DNA from: Calothrix sp. NIES-2098
GTDB taxonomy: Bacteria; Cyanobacteriota; Cyanobacteriia; Cyanobacteriales; Nostocaceae
Length of the DNA stretch: 64,000 bases
Direction: 5' to 3'
NCBI GenBank assembly: GCA_002368175.1
Contig: AP018172.1
Coordinates: 3,470,001 to 3,534,000, forward strand
The notes beneath the pieces were generated by a model. It searched no databases. It was not told where the DNA came from and saw nothing but the letters and a program-made list of their open reading frames with translations. Shown here one piece after another: positions 53,184-61,017 of the stretch. How positions within the stretch are numbered: the first letter of the stretch is position 1; each line of letters begins with the position of its first letter. The position numbers and the translations under genes were made by a program.

Positions 53184-53951
53184 GTGGCACAGGCTTTGTC
53201 TTCGTGGCAGCAATTAGTTAACCAGCTTTCCAACTGGTCGCTTCCAGATTTTAAGACAGGAGCCTCAAAGCAGCGAAATTTCCGGCGCTTCTCCGGGCCA
53301 GGCGGCGTTCTGAGTTTCCTGACAATTATTGTTGCGATGCTGCTGTGGAATTGGAAACTCCTGTTGGCACTGTTAATCGGCATTGGAGTCATGTTATCAG
53401 TCTACTCAATGCAGCAGTGGGACTGGCAACAACGCTGGTCAAAGATGCAGAGGTTTTTCAATGGTTCCAACCGTCAGCTAGTATTGGCAGTCACTACTGG
53501 TGGGATTGCTACTTTTACCACTTATATCGCAGCTGCAATTTGGTTTGACTCCCACAGTCCTTGGATTGCTTCTGGCGTAATTGTCCAAGGTGCAGGAATG
53601 GTATTAACTTTAATTTTGTTGGTCTGCCAAATCGTTAATTTTTATGGTGTCAAAGAAGAAGACTACTGCGATCGCTTATTAAACAACTTAACTGAATCAG
53701 ACCCCTTAAAGCGTTTGCTGGCTGTGCGACAACTAACTAAATTGATCGATCGTAAACGGGTTGATGCTTCAGTGCGGCAAAATGTGGTGGAATGCTTGCA
53801 ACTCTTACTTAGCCAAGAAGAGGAAGCCGTAATTCGGGAAGCCGCCTTTGAAAGTTTGCAAACCTTAGATAGTTCACAAACGGAACCATCTAACAAAGCG
53901 AGTATTTTTATTCCCGTATCCGCAAAACTCAAAAGTAAAATTCCTTCTTAA
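53184..53951 (+). CDS. Armadillo-type-fold membrane protein
   Basis: A 255-residue protein with a GTG start. Four hydrophobic helices lie at residues about 43-72 (two) and 98-145 (two). They are followed by a soluble helical domain (L-K-R-L-L-A-V-R-Q-L-T-K-L-I, then A-V-I-R-E-A-A-F-E-S-L-Q) that reads as HEAT/armadillo-type repeats. The same architecture is annotated in other cyanobacteria as armadillo-type fold-containing protein; no function is established. It converges with the substrate-binding lipoprotein gene with 16 bp between the ends. Confidence 0.8.
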   Translation: MAQALSSWQQLVNQLSNWSLPDFKTGASKQRNFRRFSGPGGVLSFLTIIVAMLLWNWKLLLALLIGIGVMLSVYSMQQWDWQQRWSKMQRFFNGSNRQLVLAVTTGGIATFTTYIAAAIWFDSHSPWIASGVIVQGAGMVLTLILLVCQIVNFYGVKEEDYCDRLLNNLTESDPLKRLLAVRQLTKLIDRKRVDASVRQNVVECLQLLLSQEEEAVIREAAFESLQTLDSSQTEPSNKASIFIPVSAKLKSKIPS

Positions 53952-53967
53952 GGATTAATAGCGGTTC

Positions 53968-54798
53968 TTAGCGATCTAAAACATTCTTAAACTCAAAATT
54001 TTCCGGAAGTGCAGGGGGATGAGTATTAAACCATCTTTGATAAATTTGCTGATAAGTGCCAGTAGATAACAAAGTAGCTATACCTTTGTTAATTGTCTCC
54101 AAATAAGGAGAATCTTGAGGTGTAGCAATCCCGTAAAATTCTTCTGTTAGCAGATTGGTAACAACTTTAATAGCTTTAAGATTGCCATTTTTGATTGCAT
54201 ACAGAGTAGCGAATGCATCGCTTACTACTGCATCGACATTACCATTTACTAGGTCTTGAAAGAAATCAGGGCCGGAATTATATGTGCTAATTCTGGCATT
54301 GGGGATAGTTTTAGCAAAATCTGCGCCTGTTGAACCTATTTGCACGCCGATCTTTTTACCTTGAAGGCTATGGAAGTCTTGAATATCCTGATTGCTTTCC
54401 CGAACTGCGATCGCCAGTCCAGCTTTAAAATAAGGTCGGGTAAAGGAAATTGTTTTCTGGCGTTCGTCGGTAATTGTGATTCCACTAATCGCCGCATCGA
54501 CTCTTTTAGCTTGTAAAGTGGAAATCATCCCGTCAAAAGGTAGACTTTCCCACTGAACTGTTAAACCAGTTACTTGTGCGATCGCATTCATCAGATCGAT
54601 ATCAAATCCTTCCAGATGACCGTTAACATTTTTCATCTCAAAAGGTACAAAAGTTGGATCTGTAGCCACTTTCAGCGTGTTTAATCCTGAGTTTGGGCTG
54701 ATGCTACTCGTATGGTTCAAATCATGACAAGCAATTATTAATAGCAGACAACCTAAGCCCAAAATTAGTTGACGCCATTTTCGCTTAATCGATTTCAT
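53968..54798 (-). CDS. Amino-acid ABC transporter substrate-binding lipoprotein
   Basis: A 276-residue periplasmic binding protein of the SBP_bac_3 family, similar to polar/basic amino-acid binding proteins (GlnH/BgtB type). It has a lipoprotein signal with L-L-I-I-A-C, then L-K-V-A-T-D-P-T-F-V-P-F-E and L-E-G-F-D-I-D-L-M-N-A-I-A. The ligand-site phrase is A-A-I-S-G-I-T-I-T-D-E-R, followed by G-K-K-I-G-V-Q-I-G-S-T-G-A. I chose ATG 54798 over the TTG at 54822. No permease or ATPase gene is adjacent, so it must work with a transporter elsewhere. Confidence 0.9.
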   Translation of the reverse strand: MKSIKRKWRQLILGLGCLLLIIACHDLNHTSSISPNSGLNTLKVATDPTFVPFEMKNVNGHLEGFDIDLMNAIAQVTGLTVQWESLPFDGMISTLQAKRVDAAISGITITDERQKTISFTRPYFKAGLAIAVRESNQDIQDFHSLQGKKIGVQIGSTGADFAKTIPNARISTYNSGPDFFQDLVNGNVDAVVSDAFATLYAIKNGNLKAIKVVTNLLTEEFYGIATPQDSPYLETINKGIATLLSTGTYQQIYQRWFNTHPPALPENFEFKNVLDR

Positions 54799-54928
54799 AG
54801 CGATCGAATACAGAGAGTACAAAGTTTATTTAGGTCAATTATCTAGAAACCTATACAAAGCTGTACTCAATGATTTCGGAATTTTCTCACATTCGGTTAT
54901 GGTTCGCAACAATGTAGATCGCTAACAT

Positions 54929-55354
54929 TTATAAAAACAATTTACGCATAAACCGTAGAACATAAATAACATAATCTATCTGAGATTTAATTTTAGCTGT
55001 AGACTTAATTTCCTGCAATATTTTTTGCATTTCAGCTAAATTTGCAGGCTTGATTCCAATAATAGTTGCTCTAATAATCGCTGCTCTGACACTATTTAAA
55101 GTATCTTTGCATTCACGAACAGCCTGTCTTAGCTTATCTACTTGCTCCCAGTTTTTTGCATCTTGAGCATTGAATAGCGCAAACTGAAGTTGAGGCAGAA
55201 TATTTTGTAATTCATCTTCTGTATTATTTAAATGAAGTACATCTATTTGATTGTTAGGAACTGCTTTTAGCCGAGAAATTATTGCTTGCAATTTATCTAA
55301 AATCTCATCGTTATCTGTGATTTCTATATCATTGGGATTGTCTGCGTCACTCAT
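54929..55354 (-). CDS. Hypothetical helical protein (141 aa)
   Basis: A 141-residue soluble, helical protein with an acidic N-terminus (D-I-E-I-T-D-N-D-E-I-L-D-K-L) and a basic C-terminal segment ending R-F-M-R-K-L-F-L. It begins 14 bp after the stop of the upstream 319-aa gene on the same strand, which strongly suggests cotranscription. No domain is recognised. Confidence 0.65.
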   Translation of the reverse strand: MSDADNPNDIEITDNDEILDKLQAIISRLKAVPNNQIDVLHLNNTEDELQNILPQLQFALFNAQDAKNWEQVDKLRQAVRECKDTLNSVRAAIIRATIIGIKPANLAEMQKILQEIKSTAKIKSQIDYVIYVLRFMRKLFL

Positions 55355-55368
55355 AAGTTATACTCTTA

Positions 55369-56328
55369 TTAACCCTGACATAATTGCGGCTCTAAAGGTT
55401 GTGAATTTATTTTTCTTAAAGATAGTTGTCGCAAGAATTCTTTTAAAGTTTTATCTTCGTAGATTGATTGCTCTATACTATTCATTTTAGAGACAATCGA
55501 ACTATAGTCTCTACCAGTGAAAGTGGCAGCTACTCCCACAATATTAGTCACTCTAGTCGCAATAGCTTCAAAGCTCAGAGTGGGATAGTCATCAATTAGT
55601 TTTGAGAGCTTTCTACCAGTATCAGCTGCTATCAAAAGCCGAGAGGTAGACTCATTGAGTAATTGCTGTTCAGCCGCGTTAACTTTTAGCCATTCATCGA
55701 TTTGTTCGGTAACTTGACGCTTAATCTCTTCTCGATTGACTGGTGAAGATGTATTTGAATTATTATACTTTCTTCGTAGCTGTTGTAGCTTCAAGCCAAT
55801 TAGCACTCTTTGAGGATTGTTGGGTTTTGGTGGCTTTTCTTGAATTTGTTTAGCTAAAAGTAGCATCTTTACTGTTAAGCATCTTGCAGGTTTAGCAGTT
55901 TGAGCTACTATTCTGGCACTTCCATAGTCAATTGTTTCTAAGTTGTTAAAAATATCTACAGCAGTCTCGTATTCTGCTTGTAAAGCATCAAGTTCTCTAT
56001 CAAAATCTGATGGCTGATTATTTGATTGATTTTCTCCTGAGATAATTTTCTCTATTTCTCTAGGATCGCCAAAATTAATTCTTCTATCTGTTAGTAATTG
56101 CTCAACAATAAACTCACGAGAGACTTGAGCATCTATAGGTAGCTCATTAAGTTGATAAATTTTCTTGACTGAAGTTATAGCGTCAACCGCTTGATTGCGA
56201 AAATTCTCTGCGGTAACTCTGAGCATTGTTCTTTTTTCAGGCGTACAGCTGCTGAGAGTGGTAATGAGAGTAAAAGCTACTATATAAATTCTCCACAAAG
56301 AGAATTCATTAATCCGCGTAACTTTCAT
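55369..56328 (-). CDS. Putative lipoprotein of unknown function (319 aa)
   Basis: A 319-residue protein with a lipoprotein-like start (hydrophobic residues about 13-27, then L-S-S-C) and an otherwise helical body rich in Gln, Asn and Arg. Coiled-coil-like segments are R-E-L-D-A-L-Q-A-E-Y-E-T-A and L-L-A-K-Q-I-Q-E-K. A T-N-I-V-G-V-A-A-T-F-T-G-R-D-Y-S segment stands out near residue 265. It may be tethered to a membrane surface. It forms a tight pair with the downstream 141-aa gene. Confidence 0.65.
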   Translation of the reverse strand: MKVTRINEFSLWRIYIVAFTLITTLSSCTPEKRTMLRVTAENFRNQAVDAITSVKKIYQLNELPIDAQVSREFIVEQLLTDRRINFGDPREIEKIISGENQSNNQPSDFDRELDALQAEYETAVDIFNNLETIDYGSARIVAQTAKPARCLTVKMLLLAKQIQEKPPKPNNPQRVLIGLKLQQLRRKYNNSNTSSPVNREEIKRQVTEQIDEWLKVNAAEQQLLNESTSRLLIAADTGRKLSKLIDDYPTLSFEAIATRVTNIVGVAATFTGRDYSSIVSKMNSIEQSIYEDKTLKEFLRQLSLRKINSQPLEPQLCQG

Positions 56329-56562
56329 ATTAATATTTAAAATAAGTTCTTACACACAATTATCTCACTAGCTCAAGCCTAGTTACAAAAAGCACTTAAT
56401 TCTTAATTAATTTGGCAACTTGCATTACTTTTCCAGATCTCCAATCGCAACACAACTTCCTTCTTGCTGGGAAAATAACGGGATTAGTTGACTAGCAGTA
56501 GACTTTGCAACCTGACGCTTTATGGAAAGCTTAGAAGGGGAAAGAATTATCAAACATTTTCT

Positions 56563-57426
56563 CTAAGAAAAGCGATCGCTATAATCGTTAACCATTACTC
56601 CTAAGAATTCTCCCATTTGTTGAGTTATCTCCTGTAAAGGATTTAATTTTGTGGCAACTAAACTAGGTAACTTAGTCGAATCATTTGTCAGGTATTTTAA
56701 CTCGTAATAAACACTTCCTTTGTTACCTCTTTTCTTTCTTAGTTCTAATGCTTGAATTATCTGCCAATCATAAGTTTTAACTTTTGGCCCTAACAAAGTT
56801 GAATTACGATAAGTTATTTTTTGAGTAATACGCTCGAAAGTGAAATTATGAATTTGCAGCATCAAGAAAATAACTGTCAATCCAATTACAGGAAATACCG
56901 TTAAAAAAACGAGAACCAATAAACTACTCCACTGTTCGCTAACTGGATATTCCAAAGTTAAGCTTTGCTGGTTAGAAGCCAAAAAAACATTAATTTGATT
57001 TACCCAAGATTGAATAGTCTGCTCATCACTATTAAATCCCCTTGGCTCCCATTTAGTAGAAAATATTGTTATTTCCCGATTATTATTAGTTACCAAGGTT
57101 AACCAATTAATAGTTTGACCTTTAGGAGCTTTATAATTATTAAACTTAGCTTGTTTGAACTGTGGTAGTTCTGCAACATTTGGTGCAGCTAATCCTAATA
57201 ATTTATCTTCTTTCTGTTGGCAAACAATCTTATTGTGATTTCTTTGGCAGCTTAAGGTTTTTGTTCCCAGATTGTAAACCAAATTAAAACCCAACCAAGG
57301 TAAAGATATCAAAGGTATCCCAGCAAAACCTAAAAACCAAATCGAAATAAAAATCACTAAAAAAGTTTCTGGTTTGGCTTTAACTTCTAAAACCTGACGC
57401 TCGTTCCTTACTAATTGAATATCCAT
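56563..57426 (-). CDS. Membrane protein of unknown function (287 aa)
   Basis: A 287-residue protein with two similar halves. Each has one or two hydrophobic helices (residues about 22-48 and 168-192) followed by a beta-rich stretch reading like a PH-type domain: L-V-Y-N-L-G-T-K-T-L-S-C-Q-R, and F-T-F-E-R-I-T-Q-K-I-T-Y-R-N. The repeat pattern suggests an internal duplication. It is on the same strand as the lipoprotein and 141-aa genes, separated by 234 bp. Function unknown. Confidence 0.65.
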   Translation of the reverse strand: MDIQLVRNERQVLEVKAKPETFLVIFISIWFLGFAGIPLISLPWLGFNLVYNLGTKTLSCQRNHNKIVCQQKEDKLLGLAAPNVAELPQFKQAKFNNYKAPKGQTINWLTLVTNNNREITIFSTKWEPRGFNSDEQTIQSWVNQINVFLASNQQSLTLEYPVSEQWSSLLVLVFLTVFPVIGLTVIFLMLQIHNFTFERITQKITYRNSTLLGPKVKTYDWQIIQALELRKKRGNKGSVYYELKYLTNDSTKLPSLVATKLNPLQEITQQMGEFLGVMVNDYSDRFS

Positions 57427-57845
57427 TGAATTGCGCGATAAGGAATTTCTATTTCATCAACCTAATAACTTGCGGCTTCACGCATACGGCTTTTTAGCTG
57501 TTCGCTTCCAAGGGTTCCGAACTACCCAAGCTATTTTTGTACCTGCAAGGAGATATATTTATCAAAAACAGACTGAGATACAACTGAGCAATTGGGAATG
57601 TTCTGATTAATTCTTGTCACGATCGGGCAATGAATAGGCAAGCATCCACTAGTTGTTAAAATTAGGCTACCCATAATTAACCGCAGTGCTAATATTCATT
57701 GAGTAAAATTATTTTTCAGAAAACTAGCGATCGCTCTGCGATATTCCTTATGCAGATGAGCTTCATTCTCTAATACCGTTTGGCTTTCATCGCGTCCAAA
57801 GACGTTGGTAAGGTTACTCTATCAGGTTTTTGTGTATTGGTATAA
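57427..57845. other. Intergenic region before second minisatellite
   Basis: About 420 bp upstream of the 287-aa membrane protein gene. It has two HIP1-like sites near 57728 and 57620 and no convincing gene. It leads into the 42-bp repeat. Confidence 0.5.
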
Positions 57846-57990
57846 GTTCGGAACTCAAAACGTCGAGCTTTTTTCTCGAAACACCGAGTTCAGAAGTGGA
57901 AATGTCGAGCTTTTTTCTCGGAACGCCGAGTTCAGAAGTGGAAATGTCAAGCTTTTTTCTCGGAACGCCGAGTTCAGAAGTCGGAACGCC
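57846..57990. repeat. Minisatellite: about 3.5 copies of a 42-bp unit
   Basis: Units start with the same CGAGCTTTTTTCTCG-type phrase at 57864, 57906 and 57948, exactly 42 bp apart. Each unit has two hairpin-forming halves (CGAG-CTTTTTT-CTCG and GAAC-GCCGA-GTTC). Because 42 is divisible by three, several frames on both strands stay open; one reads N-V-E-L-F-S-R / N-A-E-F-R-S-G heptads. No frame has a credible start site, so it is listed as a repeat and the overlapping frames are not called genes. Confidence 0.8.
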
Positions 57991-58055
57991 AAACAAAAAA
58001 GCGATCGCATCGGCTTAGAAATGCGATCGCCAAGACTGAGATTAAGGAGTGAAAC

Positions 58056-58715
58056 TTATTCAGCCGCAACAGGCTCTAACAATTTGATGTTAGAGAAGAT
58101 AAATTCCTGAGTTGTGACTTTTCCATCTAGCTGGGTGCGAATCTCCCGGCGATTGAGAATGAAGTACTTACCAACTTTTTCGTATTCATCGGTGAATTCG
58201 CTTCTACCACCCTTTTGTTCGCCTGTTTTCGGGTCATGATATACAGAGTCGTAGGTATGAGACAGATAACCTTCGCCAGTTTGGTGGCTGCTAAAGGTGT
58301 CAATTGTCACAAAAGTACCGTGAATCAAGCGGTGAACGTGGCTGACTTCATTATTGCGAACTTTATATTTATCGCCTTCAGATTTACCACCAACTAAAAT
58401 CTCAACAGCAGCATTTTCCTCTGTACCACCGTAGCTAAAAGTATTTGCACCGTGGGTATCTTCAAAAGAACGGCGGACGCGGTGGATGGCGATTTCCCAA
58501 GCTTGATTGTGAATCGCCTGCTTGGCTTGCTCGTCCTCTACATCTAATACTTCAGCCTTAAGATTGGCGTTAACGATTACTTTACCTGTAATAACTTTAT
58601 CGTCATGCTTCAAAGTTACATCAGCAGTGTACCCAGGAAAATGCTTGTCCCAAGTGTAACGGTTTTCATAAGCAGCCCGGAAAAGTTCCTGAGCAGAAAT
58701 TTGTGTAACTGTCAT
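58056..58715 (-). CDS. DUF3386 family protein
   Basis: A 219-residue soluble protein that matches DUF3386, a family largely confined to cyanobacteria. It starts V-T-Q-I-S-A-Q-E-L-F-R-A-A-Y-E-N-R-Y-T-W-D, followed by F-P-G-Y-T-A-D-V-T, an R-R-S-F-E-D segment and F-V-T-I-D-T-F-S-S-H-Q-T-G-E-G-Y. It ends with beta-rich T-Q-E-F-I-F-S-N-I-K-L. I chose ATG 58715; the longer frame to 58814 crosses the divergent promoter region. Function unknown. Confidence 0.85.
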   Translation of the reverse strand: MTVTQISAQELFRAAYENRYTWDKHFPGYTADVTLKHDDKVITGKVIVNANLKAEVLDVEDEQAKQAIHNQAWEIAIHRVRRSFEDTHGANTFSYGGTEENAAVEILVGGKSEGDKYKVRNNEVSHVHRLIHGTFVTIDTFSSHQTGEGYLSHTYDSVYHDPKTGEQKGGRSEFTDEYEKVGKYFILNRREIRTQLDGKVTTQEFIFSNIKLLEPVAAE

Positions 58716-58794
58716 GCGTTCACCTATAGCGTCTAGTGATATTAGCGTTTTATTCTTGCTGGTATTAGCATAGAAGTAATTGTGAAGCCCCGCA

Positions 58795-58816
58795 TAGTCC
58801 CCAACTGGGTACACTT
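58795..58816 (+). promoter_or_regulatory. Shared upstream box, copy A (TAGTCC-N8-GTACACTT)
   Basis: TAGTCC (58795-58800), 8 nt, GTACACTT (58809-58816), ending directly at the ATG of the first GAF-LuxR gene. The same arrangement with the same spacing occurs before the paralogue. It may be a common operator or a relic of the duplication. Confidence 0.5.
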
Positions 58817-59497
58817 ATGGCTAATTCTCTTCATGCTGCATTTGATGCGATCGCCAATGTCCGCAATGAGCAAGAGCTTAAACTCGCACTCATGGATAAA
58901 ATTGGCGAGCATTTTGGCGTGCAACATTGGGGTATCTACCTCATAGATGACCAGTCAAAGACTGAGATTGATGTTCCCGGTATTCCAGCTGTATGCTTAC
59001 AAGGCAATCCCATAGGACGCTATGTAGTTGAGCGTCATGCTCCTGCTCATGAGCAATTAATCTTATCGCCAGAAGATTGGAAGGATATTTGTCCGCGCCA
59101 CGACCACGAACACGTGATGACTGGCCCAATTGTCTGCGATGGTCGGCTTGTGGGAACGCTGAACTTGGCTCGTGCTGAGGGTAGCCCACCCTTTGACGGT
59201 AACGATTTAGCCGATTTGAGTGCTTTGTGCATTCACATCTCGTCAAAACTCGCTACTTTGAGGGCGAAACCACAAACTTCTACATCCCCCTTACCTAATC
59301 CACTGACACCGCGCGAGTTAGAAATTGCAGAATTAGTTGCTCAAGGCTTAACTAATACGGAAATCGCCGCCAGACTTTGGATTACCCAAAATTCTGTGAA
59401 ACAAGCCCTCAAAAGGATGTTCCGTAAGCTTGGGGTGTCTGCGCGTACAGAGATGGTAACAAAGCTGCATTCAATTTCTTCCTCTCAGCCCAAATAG
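58817..59497 (+). CDS. GAF-LuxR transcriptional regulator, paralogue A
   Basis: A 226-residue regulator with an N-terminal GAF-like sensor (residues about 5-150: H-F-G-V-Q-H-W-G-I-Y-L, Y-V-V-E-R-H-A-P-A-H-E, H-D-H-E-H-V-M-T-G-P-I-V, L-A-D-L-S-A-L-C-I-H). The C-terminal LuxR-type HTH is L-T-P-R-E-L-E-I-A-E-L-V-A-Q-G-L-T-N, then I-T-Q-N-S-V-K-Q-A-L. It has no receiver domain. It is clearly paralogous to the gene at 60293 but lacks about 18 residues in the GAF part. The conserved His-rich patch suggests metal or cofactor binding, which is inference. It converges with the DJ-1-type gene (10 bp between stops). Confidence 0.88.
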   Translation: MANSLHAAFDAIANVRNEQELKLALMDKIGEHFGVQHWGIYLIDDQSKTEIDVPGIPAVCLQGNPIGRYVVERHAPAHEQLILSPEDWKDICPRHDHEHVMTGPIVCDGRLVGTLNLARAEGSPPFDGNDLADLSALCIHISSKLATLRAKPQTSTSPLPNPLTPRELEIAELVAQGLTNTEIAARLWITQNSVKQALKRMFRKLGVSARTEMVTKLHSISSSQPK

Positions 59498-59507
59498 ATT
59501 AGATTAA

Positions 59508-60203
59508 TTAGATTCCCAGCAACTTAGCAGTCTCCTGTGTCTGTTTTAGGGATGCTGCTATGAGTTGTTCACCAATTTTTTGCACCTGCTTAACTAATAT
59601 CTGACCAGCATTTTCTGGCGAGCCAACATTAAAAGGTGGTGCGGGATTATACTCTAGCAATAGCTGAATTACCTTAGCTGTTTCTTCACCGCACAAATGA
59701 GCAGCAATTACCAGCCCAAAATCAATACCAGCAGTCACACCACCGCCAGTAATCCGATTGCGATCGATAACAACTCTTTCATTTAGCACCTCAACGCCTA
59801 ACATGGCTAACTGATCGCGAAAAGCCCAATGACAAGCAGCGCGATAGCCTTGCAACAATCCAGCCGCAGCCAGAATTAAGGAGCCAGTGCAAACTGAGGT
59901 GATATATTTTGCTGTCTTGCTTTGGTGTTGTAGAAATTCCAATACTTCTCCATCTCGCATCATCTCAACCTGTCCCGGCCCGCCTGGTACACACAACACA
60001 TCCAAGGGTGGAGAGTCAGCAAAAGTTATATTTGGCAAAATAGTTAAATTATCGCTACTAGTAACTGGCTCTAGATTTTTCCACAAGCAATAAACTTTGG
60101 TGTTTGGCATAAAACTAAAAACTTGCTGTGGCCCAGTAATATCTAATTGCGTCATCCCAGGATAAATTACCAAACCAATTTTGTACGCTGCTGAATTATC
60201 CAT
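59508..60203 (-). CDS. DJ-1/PfpI family protein, isonitrile hydratase-like
   Basis: A 231-residue class I glutamine-amidotransferase-like protein of the DJ-1/PfpI superfamily. Motifs: I-G-L-V-I-Y-P-G-M-T-Q-L-D-I-T-G-P, C-V-P-G-G-P-G-Q, and the nucleophile elbow T-S-V-C-T-G-S-L-I-L-A-A-A-G-L-L with the catalytic Cys. H-W-A-F-R-D and I-T-G-G-G-V-T-A-G-I-D-F-G-L follow. This pattern is that of isonitrile (isocyanide) hydratase InhA, which hydrates isonitriles to N-formamides; the assignment is by resemblance. There is no AraC HTH. It sits between the two GAF-LuxR paralogues and is divergent from the second. Confidence 0.85.
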   Translation of the reverse strand: MDNSAAYKIGLVIYPGMTQLDITGPQQVFSFMPNTKVYCLWKNLEPVTSSDNLTILPNITFADSPPLDVLCVPGGPGQVEMMRDGEVLEFLQHQSKTAKYITSVCTGSLILAAAGLLQGYRAACHWAFRDQLAMLGVEVLNERVVIDRNRITGGGVTAGIDFGLVIAAHLCGEETAKVIQLLLEYNPAPPFNVGSPENAGQILVKQVQKIGEQLIAASLKQTQETAKLLGI

Positions 60204-60258
60204 AATTCTCCTTTGGATTGCATCACTGCTAGAGTAAGATTGACTACTGAGCTATGCC

Positions 60259-60280
60259 TAGTCCTCGATCGAGTACACTT
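60259..60280 (+). promoter_or_regulatory. Shared upstream box, copy B (TAGTCC-N8-GTACACTT)
   Basis: TAGTCC (60259-60264), TCGATCGA, GTACACTT (60273-60280), ending 12 nt before the ATG of the second GAF-LuxR gene. The spacer here is itself a palindrome. It lies in the 89-bp region shared with the divergent DJ-1-type gene. Confidence 0.5.
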
Positions 60281-60292
60281 TGTTGAGTGAAA

Positions 60293-61006
60293 ATGGCTAA
60301 TTTGCAAAGTTTATTTCATGCTCTAGCTTCTGCCAATAACGAACGCAAATTACGACTAGCTTTCATGGATGAAGTTGGAAAGCATTTTAGCGTGCAACGT
60401 TGGGGTATCTACCTTACCGATGAACAATCCCGTCTAGTTAGTGTCGATGTTCGCGGTGTTCCTGATTCTTTGGTAGAGCGCTATGAACAAGTAGGTAGAG
60501 CCGTAGATCCAGTTATGCGCTATGTCGTTGAGCGCCACGCACCAGCCCATGAAGAATTGGTGCTTCCCCCAGGAGGCTGGAAACAATGCGAATTGTATCA
60601 GCATTGTTGCGCGTACTATGACCACGAACACATCATGACAGGCCCGATTGTAGGCGGTGGTCGCCTGATTGGTACTATTCACTTTGCTCGCATCGGTAAT
60701 ACACCCGCCTTTACTCCAGAAAATCTTGCTGATTTGAGCGCTTTATGTCTTCATATGTCAGCTTGTTTTGCTATGCTCAAGCAACAAACGCAAGGATTTT
60801 GCTCAACCCTAACTAATCGCTTGACTCCCCGCGAACTGCAAATCGCGGAGTTGGTAGCGCAAGGTTTAACTAATGCTGAAATTGGTACAAAACTTTGGAT
60901 TACAGAAAATTCAGTTAAGCAAGCTCTTAAAAGGATGTTTCGCAAGTTAGAGGTTGTCAATCGTGCTGAAATGGTAGCAAGATTGCAAGATGTTTTGACT
61001 GCATAG
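60293..61006 (+). CDS. GAF-LuxR transcriptional regulator, paralogue B
   Basis: A 237-residue paralogue of the gene at 58817 with the same layout: GAF-like domain (H-F-S-V-Q-R-W-G-I-Y-L, Y-V-V-E-R-H-A-P-A-H-E, Y-D-H-E-H-I-M-T-G-P-I-V) and LuxR HTH (L-T-P-R-E-L-Q-I-A-E-L-V, then I-T-E-N-S-V-K-Q-A-L-K-R-M-F-R-K). It keeps an additional stretch around S-L-V-E-R-Y-E-Q-V-G-R-A-V-D that paralogue A lacks. I chose ATG 60293, matching the paralogue, over the GTG at 60287. The next gene begins 12 bp after its stop. Confidence 0.88.
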   Translation: MANLQSLFHALASANNERKLRLAFMDEVGKHFSVQRWGIYLTDEQSRLVSVDVRGVPDSLVERYEQVGRAVDPVMRYVVERHAPAHEELVLPPGGWKQCELYQHCCAYYDHEHIMTGPIVGGGRLIGTIHFARIGNTPAFTPENLADLSALCLHMSACFAMLKQQTQGFCSTLTNRLTPRELQIAELVAQGLTNAEIGTKLWITENSVKQALKRMFRKLEVVNRAEMVARLQDVLTA

Positions 61007-61017
61007 AGGATGCTTTT

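Noticed and set aside
54929..57426. Phage-defence operon
   Set aside because: No nuclease, ATPase, cyclase or toxin motif is visible in any of the three products, so nothing supports this beyond their being unknown.
57805..58110. Coding frame of 101 aa over the second minisatellite
   Set aside because: Frames on both strands are open because the unit length is a multiple of three. The plus-strand frame overlaps the end of the DUF3386 gene and has no start signal.
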